NCBI GenBank assembly: GCA_026874595.1
Contig: CM049314.1
Coordinates: forward strand, 75,964,300 to 76,028,299
Length of the DNA: 64,000 bases
Direction of reading: 5' to 3'
Origin: Sipunculus nudus
Taxonomy: Eukaryota; Annelida; Sipuncula; Golfingiida; Sipunculidae
Numbering within the stretch: the first letter of the stretch is position 1; every line of letters begins with the position of its first letter. This document shows, piece after piece, positions 43,458 through 53,503 of this stretch. A program made the translations under genes and the position numbers. The notes beneath the pieces were generated by a model, which made no database searches, had not been told where the DNA came from, and was given only the letters and a program-made list of their open reading frames with translations.

Positions 43458-46400
43458 TTAATCTATGACATAATCGCCAGAACGAAGATAGGCAGGTAAC
43501 CGTTTCTGACGTGTTGACCTTCTTAATGGTCTAGGAGGCGATTCTATATTCACTGAAAGGGAAGGAGCATTATCAGGTGGAGGTATATATACAGGAGACT
43601 GGACCCAAGGGCCCTCGTTATTACACACCATGGAGGTAACAGACTCGTCATCCGAAATAACAGATTCAGCTGCAGATAGTACAGGTACATCATCTTGAAT
43701 GTTAGTAAAAGTTGGTTCTGAAATAGAAAGATGATCATTAATGGTATCATCATTAGACATGGAATGCTCAGAATCAATCACCATGATAATAGCATCGGAA
43801 TCATTTTCACTATCAGACGATAAATCACTGGAATTCTGAGAGTCCGGTACATTTCTCTGTACATTAGCGGTTGGCGGATCAGGAATGTAATCAATTGGCA
43901 GGAGAAGATTACGATGTAGTGTACGACTGAGCGAGGGATTGTCAATAGGAGAGACAACATAAACGGGTATCCCTGCTTTTGGTTGCATTTTAACAACATA
44001 AACCTGTTCTCCCCACTTAGTTGCCAATTTGTGTTTTCCTGTAAAGGCTACATTACGAACTAACACGCGATCACCGATGTCAAGTACAGCGCCATGCGAC
44101 CGACGGTCGTATAATTTCTTATGACGGTGTTTTGAAGCGGCGGAAGTGCGTTGGGCAATATCGTATGCCGTCGATAACTGATTTTTCAAATCAGAAACGT
44201 AAGTTCGGTATGCTTGTTGGTCAGTTGGACTGTCAGTTCCCAAAATTAAATCAATTGGGAGTTGAGGATGACGCCCAAACATTAAGAAAAACGGTGAATA
44301 CCCGGTAGACTCGTTTTTGCTACTATTGTATGCATGAGTAAGTGGGCCAACGTGTTCTTTCCAGTTTCTCTTTTGTTCATCCTCCAGGGTACCCAACATA
44401 CTTGAAAGTGTACGGTTAAAGCGTTCAACTGGGTTACCCTGGGCATGGTAAGGAGTCGTACGAGATTTCTTTATACCACAGAGGCGACAAAGTTCACGTA
44501 TCAATTGAGACTCGAACTGTCTACCTTGGTCACTATGGATTCTACTAGGAAATCCATAGTGGTTTACAAAGGTATTCAGGAGCATCTTAGCAGTTTGTTT
44601 AGCCTTAGTACTTCGACAGGGCATCGCCATCGCGTATCGAGTAAAATGGTCCGTCATTACGAGGACATTTTCTACCCCACCCCTAGAGGGCTCTATACTA
44701 AGAAAATCAATACAAAGTAGCTCCATCGGTCCATTGGAGGATAGGGAAACTAAAGGAGCAGTATCGGGCGGTGATTTTCGCCGTATACATCGAGGACATT
44801 CCCTGACATACTTTTCTATATCACGTGTCATCTTTGGCCAGAAACACCTGTCTTGAGCAAGTTGTAATGTACGATTGCGACCAAGATGGCCGACGTCATC
44901 ATGAATACCTGACATGGCAGTTTGTCGACATTGTGAAGGAACTACTAGCTGGAATTGTTCTTTCCCATCACACAGGCGACGACGGTAGAGAATCTCGTCC
45001 TTCAGAATAAGTGAATCTAAATACCTGAAAAGATATATCTGATCTGGCATTAAAGTGGGTTTACTTATTCGGGTACCATCCTTTAGGTACAGAATGAAGG
45101 GTTTCAACAGGTCATCCTGCCGCTGTGCAGAGCGTATATCCTGCGGGTCCTGAAACAAAGATGTAGAAGGGATGTTCATACATAAGACAGTATCAGGCAT
45201 ACATGTTATGGTGGATATCAAAGCTGGTGTGGCCACGTCGGGGTTACATATAGCCTTTACAACCTCAGGAGGTATATCTTGTCCTTCGCCTCTACCTTTA
45301 TCTTGAATAGCTCTAGGAATTCGCGAGAGCGCGTCAGCATCGATGTTATGCTTTCCTGAGCGATATTGTATGCTAAACTCATAATTTGCAAGTTCGGCAA
45401 TCCATCGTTGTCCTGTGGCATCAAGCTTTGCTGTGGAGAGAACATAAGTAAGGGGATTATTATCTGTAAAAACAGTGAAACAGGAGCCGTAAAGATAGTC
45501 TTTGAATTTATCTGTAATGCTCCACTTTAATGCTAGGAATTCCAACTTGTGCGCTGGATATCTAGACTCCGCTGGTGTTAAGCTGCGGCTTGCAAAAGCA
45601 ATAGGTTTCTTCTCCCCATTCTGTTCCTGGTACAAAATACCTGAAAGTCCACTGAAACTAGCATCAGTATGCAAAATAAAAGGACATGAAAAATCAGCAA
45701 AAGCAAGCACAGGAGCTGTGGATAAAGCATCAATCAATGAGTCAAATGCATTTTGATGATCAGATGTCCAAATAAACGATGGAGTCGCTGAATTCATAGA
45801 TTTTACTCTTGCCTTTGATTTGCGCTGGTCTCCCTTCAGTAGATTATGGAGAGGTCTAGCCATAGCAGCAAAACCTTTTATGAACTTGCGATAAAAACCT
45901 GCAAATCCTAAAAATCTACGTACATCCTGGACACAGTTAGGTATTGGCCATTCCTTCAGAACCTGTATTTTGCTGGGATCAGTTTTAATTCCTTCTTTTG
46001 ACACCACGTGACCTAAATACTTGATTTCTTGTTGAAGAAAGTGACATTTAGATGGTTTTAACTTTAGACCTGCATCAGAAAGACGCTGAAAGACAGAATT
46101 TAAGCGGTCCAGGTGTTCATCAAAAGTACGGGACGCTACAATGATATCATCAAGATATAACCAGCATTCCTTCAGATGAAGATCCCCCATAACCTTCTGC
46201 ATCAATCGTTGGAATAAGGCAGGTGCGTTCATTAATCCAAAGGGCATGGTTTCAAATTGATAGAATCCTAATGGACCTACAGTAAAAGCTGTTTTCTCTT
46301 TGTCTTCCTCTGCAACTTCCACCTGCCAATATCCAGACTTCAAGTCTAGGGATGAAAAATACTGACTACCTATTAAAGAGTCCAATGTATCATCCATCCT

Positions 46401-47519
46401 GGGCAGAGTGTGAGCATCTCTAATGGTACGACTGTTCAATTTCCTATAATCAATACAAAACCTCAAAGAGTTATCTGGTTTACGCACGAGGACCACAGGA
46501 CTGGCAAAAGGACTATTGCTTTCTTTGATGACTTTGGCTTTCAGCATATCTCGAATATGTTCTTTTACCTCATGAAACATTTGTGGTGGAATGCGCCTGT
46601 ATCTTTCTCTGAAAGGTTCATTATTGGTTAATTTGATTTCATGTTTTACCACACTGGTGCGCCCCAAATCAGTATCGCTGAAAGAGAAAATATGTTTCCA
46701 TTTGATTAACAAGCTTTGCAGCTGTTCCATTTCAGTTAATGAAATGTCACTGTTAAACTTGAATGAATTAAGGAAATCATCTGCAGCGTCTGAAGCAGGT
46801 ATTGATGGTGGAACAACAGTGGCTTCCTGTAAATCACAAAGAATTGTTTTACTGGGAATGGTAACATGATCACAAGATAAATTCTGTATAGTAACAATGA
46901 ATCTGTGTTTTCCACCTGAAGAAAAATCTACTTCCTGGAGCGATGGGTGCATCATCAATCCTGCAGGTAAAGCATGCATGATGTTTTCTTCAGCTACAAC
47001 TAAAACTCTACCCGGCGTATGGGCTCTTGTTAAACCACTAACAGAGACAGTGGCACCAGGCGAGACCTTTATTGCTTTGGTGGATATTACATGATTGATA
47101 TTACTAAGAGTTTTCTTCTTCAGTGCCTCGATACTCTGAAAAGCAAGCTTCCATGGGGTTAATATACCTAACTTCTGAACAAACTGGTTTCCCGCCTTGT
47201 TCTGGAGCATCTGTAAACAAGAGCTGAGAAGGTTTGTTCCAATTAAGAAAGGAACCTCATGGTTAAATTCAGTATCCTTCATCACCAGCACTGGAACAGA
47301 AAAACTTTCATTTTGCAATATATCAGGAAAAATTATGTCAACTGGAACGATCCCAAGATATTCTATTGATTCACCACCAACATGTCGTAAATCGAGTAGA
47401 TCTTCCACCCCAGTCATATCAGAACTGGAAAGATGTTTCTTAAAGAACCATTCTGCAACCGTACTAACTTGTGACCCTGTGTCAAGTAAGCCATTGCACG
47501 ATATGTTATCAGCAAGCAT
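43458..47519 (-). CDS. pol: Gypsy Pol: protease, reverse transcriptase, RNase H, integrase
   Basis: 1353 residues from the first ATG at 47519; the frame stays open further upstream into the gag overlap, so translation is probably by frameshift. Protease: GLLDTGSQVSTV at about 10-21. Reverse transcriptase: SSLDLKSGYWQV at about 389-400 and YLDD at 455-458. RNase H: LHTDAS at about 616-621, E660 and D686. Integrase zinc finger: H873, H878, C908, C911. Catalytic triad: D938 (CIDFL), D997 (HSDQG), E1032 (PVERFNRT). The C-terminal tail is acidic and serine-rich. All catalytic residues are present. It ends 126 bp before the 3' LTR. Confidence 0.95.
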   Translation of the reverse strand: MLADNISCNGLLDTGSQVSTVAEWFFKKHLSSSDMTGVEDLLDLRHVGGESIEYLGIVPVDIIFPDILQNESFSVPVLVMKDTEFNHEVPFLIGTNLLSSCLQMLQNKAGNQFVQKLGILTPWKLAFQSIEALKKKTLSNINHVISTKAIKVSPGATVSVSGLTRAHTPGRVLVVAEENIMHALPAGLMMHPSLQEVDFSSGGKHRFIVTIQNLSCDHVTIPSKTILCDLQEATVVPPSIPASDAADDFLNSFKFNSDISLTEMEQLQSLLIKWKHIFSFSDTDLGRTSVVKHEIKLTNNEPFRERYRRIPPQMFHEVKEHIRDMLKAKVIKESNSPFASPVVLVRKPDNSLRFCIDYRKLNSRTIRDAHTLPRMDDTLDSLIGSQYFSSLDLKSGYWQVEVAEEDKEKTAFTVGPLGFYQFETMPFGLMNAPALFQRLMQKVMGDLHLKECWLYLDDIIVASRTFDEHLDRLNSVFQRLSDAGLKLKPSKCHFLQQEIKYLGHVVSKEGIKTDPSKIQVLKEWPIPNCVQDVRRFLGFAGFYRKFIKGFAAMARPLHNLLKGDQRKSKARVKSMNSATPSFIWTSDHQNAFDSLIDALSTAPVLAFADFSCPFILHTDASFSGLSGILYQEQNGEKKPIAFASRSLTPAESRYPAHKLEFLALKWSITDKFKDYLYGSCFTVFTDNNPLTYVLSTAKLDATGQRWIAELANYEFSIQYRSGKHNIDADALSRIPRAIQDKGRGEGQDIPPEVVKAICNPDVATPALISTITCMPDTVLCMNIPSTSLFQDPQDIRSAQRQDDLLKPFILYLKDGTRISKPTLMPDQIYLFRYLDSLILKDEILYRRRLCDGKEQFQLVVPSQCRQTAMSGIHDDVGHLGRNRTLQLAQDRCFWPKMTRDIEKYVRECPRCIRRKSPPDTAPLVSLSSNGPMELLCIDFLSIEPSRGGVENVLVMTDHFTRYAMAMPCRSTKAKQTAKMLLNTFVNHYGFPSRIHSDQGRQFESQLIRELCRLCGIKKSRTTPYHAQGNPVERFNRTLSSMLGTLEDEQKRNWKEHVGPLTHAYNSSKNESTGYSPFFLMFGRHPQLPIDLILGTDSPTDQQAYRTYVSDLKNQLSTAYDIAQRTSAASKHRHKKLYDRRSHGAVLDIGDRVLVRNVAFTGKHKLATKWGEQVYVVKMQPKAGIPVYVVSPIDNPSLSRTLHRNLLLPIDYIPDPPTANVQRNVPDSQNSSDLSSDSENDSDAIIMVIDSEHSMSNDDTINDHLSISEPTFTNIQDDVPVLSAAESVISDDESVTSMVCNNEGPWVQSPVYIPPPDNAPSLSVNIESPPRPLRRSTRQKRLPAYLRSGDYVID

Positions 47520-47590
47520 TTCAACAATATGGGTATTACCGACAACAGGAACAGGGATCGATGGTTTAGATGTGGGTTTACTATCAGCAC

Positions 47591-48895
47591 CTATTCTCCC
47601 CCACGGCTGAGAACAGGTAATGTTCGGTTTAAAAGTTTACCAAATCTATCCCTTTTAGCATGACAAGTGTCTGCTGTATGGGTATTTCTTTTACAACGGT
47701 TGCAATATAAGTCTTTTGGTGTTTCAGTTTCTACGGATTTCTTAGAACGGTCTATGCCTCTACTCATTTGTGCTTTTTCCAACTTTGAAACTCTATTTTC
47801 CATCCTATCCAGTTTTGAGGAGAATTTAGAATCTAAGGCATCCAATCTCTTAAACAATGGGTCAAAATTTGGTGTTTGTTTTGCACTGCTAGATGAAGAT
47901 AATTGATGGGTACTAACAGATGCCTTATCACCTGACCTTACTGATTGGCTCTTTTGCATCTCTAGAGTACGACAGGCTGTGAATATTTCATCAAAGCTTT
48001 CGTCACATTCAAATCTATATCTGGTAGCTTCTTTGATCTCCTTTGAGACCAAGCCATCCCAAAATTTAGACCTAAGCATTTGGTCATATCCTGAACGAGA
48101 CAAAGCACGTTTCTCTTTGATTAAATCTAGCATCCGATGGAGTCTACAGCTCCAGGATACGATATCCTCTTTTGGGCCCTGTTCACTAGAGTGAAACCTA
48201 TGTTCCAAAACATTTACAGGTAAGACATTCCCAAAATTTTTGTCAAACTTATCAAGAATATCGTATGGACTTGACCCCTCGGGCATAGATAAAAGTACAC
48301 TACCTGCTGTACCTTTAACTGACTGATGTATAGCTGCAAGTATCTGTGCCTGAGAGGTAGAATCCTCTGACAATAATGCCTTCACATGTGACCTCCATTG
48401 TTCATAACTGCCATCTTGATCTTTACCACCTGTAAAGGAAGGTAATCTTGGATTTAAAACAGAATAACTGTACTTTCCAGAAGGAAAGATGTTGCCACGA
48501 ACCTTCCTCATCTCGGCAAAGAGGTCTGATATCTGGTCATCTGAAAGGAATGAGAGCTTGTAAGTCAATTGATGCATACTCCTTGCTGCAATAGACTGTG
48601 TGATATCAACATTATTCAACCTATCCCATTCAATCAGAGCATTAATCTCTCTAATGTCAGTCTTCTGACCAGGAGCCAACGAGAATTTCTTGAATTCTGC
48701 ATGGGTGACAGAAGATGCCGACTTTTTGTTTTGGAATACGATATATCCTCTACCTGTACACTGGTGTGAGTGTGCTTCCCTAACCAGCAACAAGTAATTT
48801 ACTTCCCCAATCTTACCAAACTGGGTCAGCAAATCATCATAATCAACATCCGGTGGGACCCCATGTATGGATACCACACATTTAATGTCAACCAT
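47591..48895 (-). CDS. gag: Gypsy Gag with RRM-like N-terminus and CCHC zinc knuckle
   Basis: 434 residues from the ATG at 48895; an upstream TTG at 48919 is not a likely start. Residues 6-60 read as an RRM-like fold: CVVSIHGVP as first strand, then FGKIGEVNYLLL and GRGYIVFQNKKSA in place of RNP1. Residues 150-310 look like a retroviral capsid (LPSFTGGKDQDGSYEQWRS, ILDKFDKNFGNV, EDIVSWSCRLHRML). A helical stretch at 344-378 may be a coiled coil. The zinc knuckle is CNRCKRNTHTADTC at 398-411. The domain layout resembles vertebrate PNMA proteins, which were domesticated from Ty3-type Gag. It packages element RNA into particles. Confidence 0.88.
   Translation of the reverse strand: MVDIKCVVSIHGVPPDVDYDDLLTQFGKIGEVNYLLLVREAHSHQCTGRGYIVFQNKKSASSVTHAEFKKFSLAPGQKTDIREINALIEWDRLNNVDITQSIAARSMHQLTYKLSFLSDDQISDLFAEMRKVRGNIFPSGKYSYSVLNPRLPSFTGGKDQDGSYEQWRSHVKALLSEDSTSQAQILAAIHQSVKGTAGSVLLSMPEGSSPYDILDKFDKNFGNVLPVNVLEHRFHSSEQGPKEDIVSWSCRLHRMLDLIKEKRALSRSGYDQMLRSKFWDGLVSKEIKEATRYRFECDESFDEIFTACRTLEMQKSQSVRSGDKASVSTHQLSSSSSAKQTPNFDPLFKRLDALDSKFSSKLDRMENRVSKLEKAQMSRGIDRSKKSVETETPKDLYCNRCKRNTHTADTCHAKRDRFGKLLNRTLPVLSRGGE
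47627..47633 (-). promoter_or_regulatory. Candidate -1 frameshift slippery site UUUAAAC
   Basis: On the element strand gag reads CTT TTA AAC CGA, giving the heptamer T TTA AAC in the zero frame, the canonical -1 slippery sequence. Pol lies in the -1 frame. That frame has a TAA just upstream of the heptamer and is open from there into protease. The gag stop follows about 35 bases later. A downstream pseudoknot was not worked out. Confidence 0.75.
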
Positions 48896-49904
48896 GTTTG
48901 CAGTGTAATGCAAAAACAATCCTAAATGTATTACCCCTACGTGCTATAATACAAAGTAGTTCAAAACAAAAGTCACCTTAACTGTTGTTTACATCTTATA
49001 ATACAATGATATGATCAAGGCAAGAGATACAAGGCAAGAAGTGATGACTGAAATGAGAGAACAAGTCAAAAGTCAAAATGTTAGAAAAAATGAGAAATGA
49101 GCGAACAATTCAAAGTCAAAATGTTAGAAAAAACTGGAAAAATCTGGAAAAATATCCAGCTCAACAAAGACAACTTTGACAAAAATATCCAGGTAGAAAT
49201 AAAACCTGGAAGTTTCCCCAAAATGGAATATTACTTGCCTGAGCGATAATGAAGCGGTAGTGATGGACAGAAGAGAATAATGACGAATAAAGATGAATCC
49301 TGACGCCTGCTACCAGTCGCTACCACAATGCATGGTTACCTCAGACATTAGATATACATTAAATGTGACCCCTACACATACATGTTTTAACGATAATATC
49401 AGCAAAAAGTTCTGCGAAAAACGTTCTGCTACGAACTGTTCTAGTCACAGTTCAAAATGAACATTAAAACGTCAAAGCCACGTGTTCCACTGAAATAATT
49501 AACAGGGGTACATGCTAAAGTTCAGCGGCGAAAAAGTACCTTGTGTGGTGAATTCCTTTGACACTCCGAAAACCAGCCGGCTTTGATTTCCTTCGTGAAC
49601 ACAGAAATCGCCTACAGGCGCACAAAATAATTTTAAGCAGCTTTAAATTTTGCACATAATGAACAGAGCACAGTGATCCTCGACGTAGTCATGCATGACA
49701 TGGCATAAAGCGGCACGCGCAGTTCGAAGCGAAATACCCGGGTCCTCAACGGGTTAAAGCGACGTCTTGCGGTCCAAGAAATAAAATACTGGCCAGTATT
49801 GTAAGATAGTCCGTGTAGCGACATTGGAGATTCCTTGTAGGCCTACTCATAGCATACACGTGTTAATGCGCATAATAACACACTCGACGTTATATACCAA
49901 GACA
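48896..49904. other. Gypsy 5' leader
   Basis: About 1 kb between primer binding site and gag ATG on the element strand. No long open frame. It contains a short direct repeat with CAAAGTCAAAATGTTAGAAAAAA (about 49070-49125). It probably carries the packaging signal, but none can be named. Confidence 0.6.
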
Positions 49905-49922
49905 ATCTCACTGGGGGCTCCA
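49905..49922 (-). promoter_or_regulatory. Primer binding site of the Gypsy element
   Basis: TGGAGCCCCCAGTGAGAT on the element strand, two bases inside the 5' LTR, complementary to a tRNA 3' end in CCA. The tRNA identity is not assigned; a U discriminator base is implied. Confidence 0.85.
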
Positions 49923-49924
49923 TT

Positions 49925-50606
49925 TGTAACGGGGTCGGAAATAAGCGTTCGGGAGATGTTGGTCTCTCTCTCTCTCTCTCTCTCTCTCGACCAAGAAAAA
50001 AAAGACGTCCAGTGGTGGTGTATACGTTTAAAGATAGACAAAACAGAGATATGGCGTGCTGCCACAACCAACAGTATGAGCGGAATCTGCTTTATAACAC
50101 ATGTTAACATACATAAAGACATACGGAGATATACGATAAGAAAACACTCGCATGCATGTATTTCATGCATGAGAGTAAAAATGAAGACGGGTTCAGAGAG
50201 AGTAAAAATTACGTTTGCTCGAGAGCAAAACGGAAACCATGATTAAGCTCGAGTGAAAACTTCGTCAATATTACAAGGTAAGTTAAAGCATATATTCAGA
50301 GACTATTTAGAGACGAGAGTTATAAAGGTGGTAATAAAATAAGAAACCTTTAACAATATGAAAAGTGGTAACTCACCTACAAGATAGACAAAATAGAGAT
50401 ATGGCGTGCTGCCACAACCAACAGTATGAGCGGAATGCCGTCTCCATGGCAAGAATTCCCGCTATTACCTGCTCTTTTGTTATGTAAAACGACCAAATCT
50501 TAAGGGGGAACTATGGTCTGGATTGAGCAAAAAAAAATATAAAGCAACTCCCTGAGGGAGAACACAGGAAAGAACCAGACGAGTTTAAGATAGACCCGTT
50601 ATATAC
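49925..50606 (-). repeat. 5' LTR of the Gypsy element
   Basis: Same ends as the 3' LTR but the outermost base is changed (element-strand start G in place of T). (TC)13 run at 49963-49988. The 55-bp internal block again occurs twice. On the element strand the first copy is followed by CTTGTAGGTGAGTTACC, a splice-donor-like word, and the second is preceded by TATAAAGCAG. Confidence 0.92.
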
Positions 50607-50897
50607 CTATATTTCCTTAAATCAGTAAATTTCCTGAAATTTCTCATGGTTCCTGTGACTTTGATAAAATACAGATTTACTTTATATAATAGACCTTTTC
50701 CAGGAGTATGCACACTGTGTGTGATGACTGTCTGCTAAGTTTTGGTAAAATGGACTGATCTAACCTGGTTTGTTAAGTACAATTAGATATAAAAGTCAAG
50801 GGCTTCAACAGGAATCTCACTGTTTGAGACCCAAAACCTTCAGTGTTTATCATTATCAGCAAAGAGTGCAAGTAAGGTGGGAAGGATTTATTCCTAC
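50607..50897. other. Intron edge next to the lectin exon
   Basis: About 290 bp of intron downstream (minus) of the lectin exon donor. No feature recognised. Confidence 0.5.
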
Positions 50898-51086
50898 CTG
50901 AGCTCTGTTTACAAATATACGGCAGCTCACTGGAGCAGGGAGTATCCTCCCATTTATAGCTGTTCAGTCTGTTAATCTTCACACAAAACTCTCCGGCATC
51001 GTACATCTTGGTGGTATCGTAGAAGATGTAATCATTGTCTGAGGTATCAGACCACTGAAAATACACCTGCTCTGCATCTTTGAGAC
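50898..51086 (-). CDS. Exon encoding the C-terminal half of a C-type lectin domain
   Basis: 189 bp, phase 1 at both ends. The acceptor is TTTTTCATTGTAG and the donor is TCAG|GTAGGA. The peptide begins LKDAEQVYFQWSDTSDNDY and ends KWEDTPCSSELPYICKQS. It has three cysteines, at EFC, TPC and YIC, in C-type lectin spacing. The usual WND is WED, and no EPN or QPD is seen where the sugar-binding calcium loop should be, so classical calcium-dependent sugar binding is doubtful. With 62180-62374 it forms a domain of about 128 residues. Confidence 0.93.
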
Positions 51087-52080
51087 CTACAATGAAAAAT
51101 AAACCAGAAATGGGTTCAAACTATAATGGAACCTGTCTGAAAGACCATCTATCTTATACGACCTCCTGTCTATTAAGACATACCATGGGCGAACTGAAAG
51201 CATTCATGAGGGTTATATCGAACCTGTCTGAAAAGACCACCATGGTGTTCCTGACCAATATTTTTCTGAACAGCTAGTAGTCACACAAAACAAGTGACAC
51301 CTATAGGATTCAAACACCATAAGTAAGTGAATGACATTTCATTTATGCCAGGTGCTAAGATTTTTATTGTCAGATAATTAAGTCTTAATACAGGGTTATG
51401 TATTACTGATTATTATTTATGATGAGGAAGCACTGGGCATGGATAACACATTTTGTTTTATTTGTATTTTTCTAATAAATAATACAATCATCTGTGCTGT
51501 GTTGTTGTAATGATGATTTGATAAATTTACTCTTCATTTGATTTGTAGTTCTTTAATATTCTAAGGATAGATGTATGCTGATTTGCAGTTGAAAAGCTTT
51601 TTTCCTTATTAGGTTTCATTCACACTCTAGCCTATATTAGGGGTGTTGAAACAGCAGCACAAATTCCAAGCACAGGCAAAATGCAATGCTCATTAAAATT
51701 GTTATCACTTGTGTTGATTTTCAGTATGGAAAATATTAGTTCACATGAAGATACTTAATTGTGACATGATGCCATCAAAATGAATCTGAAGGGCAAAGTG
51801 GTACTACTAAATATGTTCATAAACAAAGACTACAGGCCTACTACTGAATGCAAACCTGAGCAATGGGATATACATCAGATATAATGCTTCCATGCTGGAC
51901 CGGTACTTTTCAAGTACATATTCGACATGTATATGTACAAACATCTCTGCTGAAATATGTCATGGATATACACAACAAAACAAGTTCCTCTTTTAGCCTT
52001 GGTATTGAGTCACACCTATTCATGCATCCTGGCAATGGAGGCTCATCTTTCCCCCAGGTCAAGGGTACCTAATGTGCCAC
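51087..52080. other. Intron of the lectin domain, proximal part
   Basis: Between the two lectin exons. A diverged family C end (CAAAGACTACAGGCCTACTA) lies at 51824 and is followed by GATATACATCAGATATAATG and CTTCCATGCTGGACCGGTAC, as in other family C copies. Nothing else recognised. Confidence 0.5.
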
Positions 52081-53503
52081 ATGTAACCGCACCACTGGCA
52101 CTTACAGAATGAACTTACCAAGTTCTGGCTCTTACAGACTGAAACTTGACCTGTTCGCAAATCTGAAATGGTTGGCAGTCTGCCAAAGTTATTTATAGAT
52201 ACAGAGCATAACTTGACCTATTGTAAAATCTGATAAAGTTGGCAGGTTCTAGAGATGTGTCTGGACACTTCTAGACTGTATCTGGACACCAGGCACAGCC
52301 CGATCATTTGCAATGGTGATGTCTGGAATGCACCTGGGTGCACTGATTGACCTCTTGACTTGGCAAGTTTAAACTTGCCATGGTGCCAAATCGGTTTACA
52401 AACACTGAAAGCTTTTTCGAATTGGCTACACTGCTTCTTTAAAGCTGCATTGACCCAATCTATTCTTATAAAACTGACAGAACAATACCATAGAAAAATT
52501 CTTGTAAAGTTCAAACCAATCAGCTTAACAGTTTCTTAAAAAAAACAGTGTATAAGCTAGAAGAGTCTAAACTTACACTTTTGCTTGTGAAAAACAGATC
52601 AATGTAGGTTGCACCACCAACACCTAAATTTCAGATAAGACTCATGTGACAAACATTGGCATAAAATTTGGTGATGACAGCTCCAGCTGTTTCTGAGATT
52701 TTAAGTTAAGTATGCCTTTTGCACAGACGACAAAGTTAATCCTGTAACTCGGCCAAAAATCACTGAACTGGAGCCATTTAAAAAAATTTGCAAGAAATTG
52801 TTCTAGGGATCATTTCTGTGAAATAATGGACAATTTGGCTAGACAGTTTCAGAGAAGAAGATTTTTATATCTGTTTGAACTTTTCCTGTATAAAATCTAA
52901 GAAAATCACTGAATCAAAACCATTTGAACAAATTTGAATTAACAACATCTAAGGATCATTCATGTGTGAGATTAAAGAATTTGACCGTGGTTTTTTAGAA
53001 GATCTTTGTAGCCACTGAGCAGAAATGGGCTGCTTTAACATTTAACTATATTCAGCTTCCAATAACTTGGCCAAAATCATTGAACAGAAACCATTTGAAC
53101 AAACTTAAGAAAGCACTACCCTAGGAGCATTTCTGTGCAATATTACGCTTTCAGAGAAGAAGTTTTTTGTAGCCCTCTGTATGCTTAGGGCACTGTTAAC
53201 CCCTGTACAAAAACACCAATGCAGGTGGTGCCACCAATACCTCAATTTCAGATATGATTCAAGTGACCAACAGTAACATAAAATTTGATGATGATAGCTC
53301 CAGCCATTTCTAAGATTTTAATTTTAGCAAGCAGATGACTAAGTTCAACTTCCTTTAACTCGGTTAAAAATCACCCAACTGGAGCCATTCGAACAAACTT
53401 GAGAGAGATTTTTCCAGGGAACAAATCTGTGAAATATTGGGCACTTTGGCTAGACAGTTTCAGAGAAGAATATTTTTAAAGGTTTTTAAGCTTTTCCTCT
53501 AAA
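52081..53503. repeat. Family E repeat, two to three diverged units
   Basis: GATCAATGTAGGTTGCACCACC at about 52597 and CAATGCAGGTGGTGCCACC at about 53217 open units with GACAAACATTGGCATAAAAT, CTCCAGC and GAAATATTGGGCACTTTGG. Near 52250-52290 the words GTGTCTGGACACTTCTAGAC match the opening at 40460. Decayed, no coding. Confidence 0.55.

Larger units (their letters stand above)
42653..50606 (-). mobile_element. Ty3/Gypsy LTR retrotransposon with PNMA-like Gag
   Basis: About 7950 bp in minus orientation, with LTRs at both ends, a primer binding site, gag, pol in a -1 frame and a polypurine tract. Pol order is protease, reverse transcriptase, RNase H, integrase, the Ty3/Gypsy order. The LTRs differ by a CT-repeat length change of 4 bp, two substitutions and the outermost base, so the element is young. 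No target duplication joins the flanks (ATTCC before, CTATA after). This suggests recombination between copies or loss at one edge. It lies in the intron after the lectin exon at 50898, in the same orientation as the host gene. Confidence 0.93.

Noticed and set aside
44445-47610. Plus-strand frames opposite the Gypsy pol
   Set aside because: Antisense shadows of Pol.
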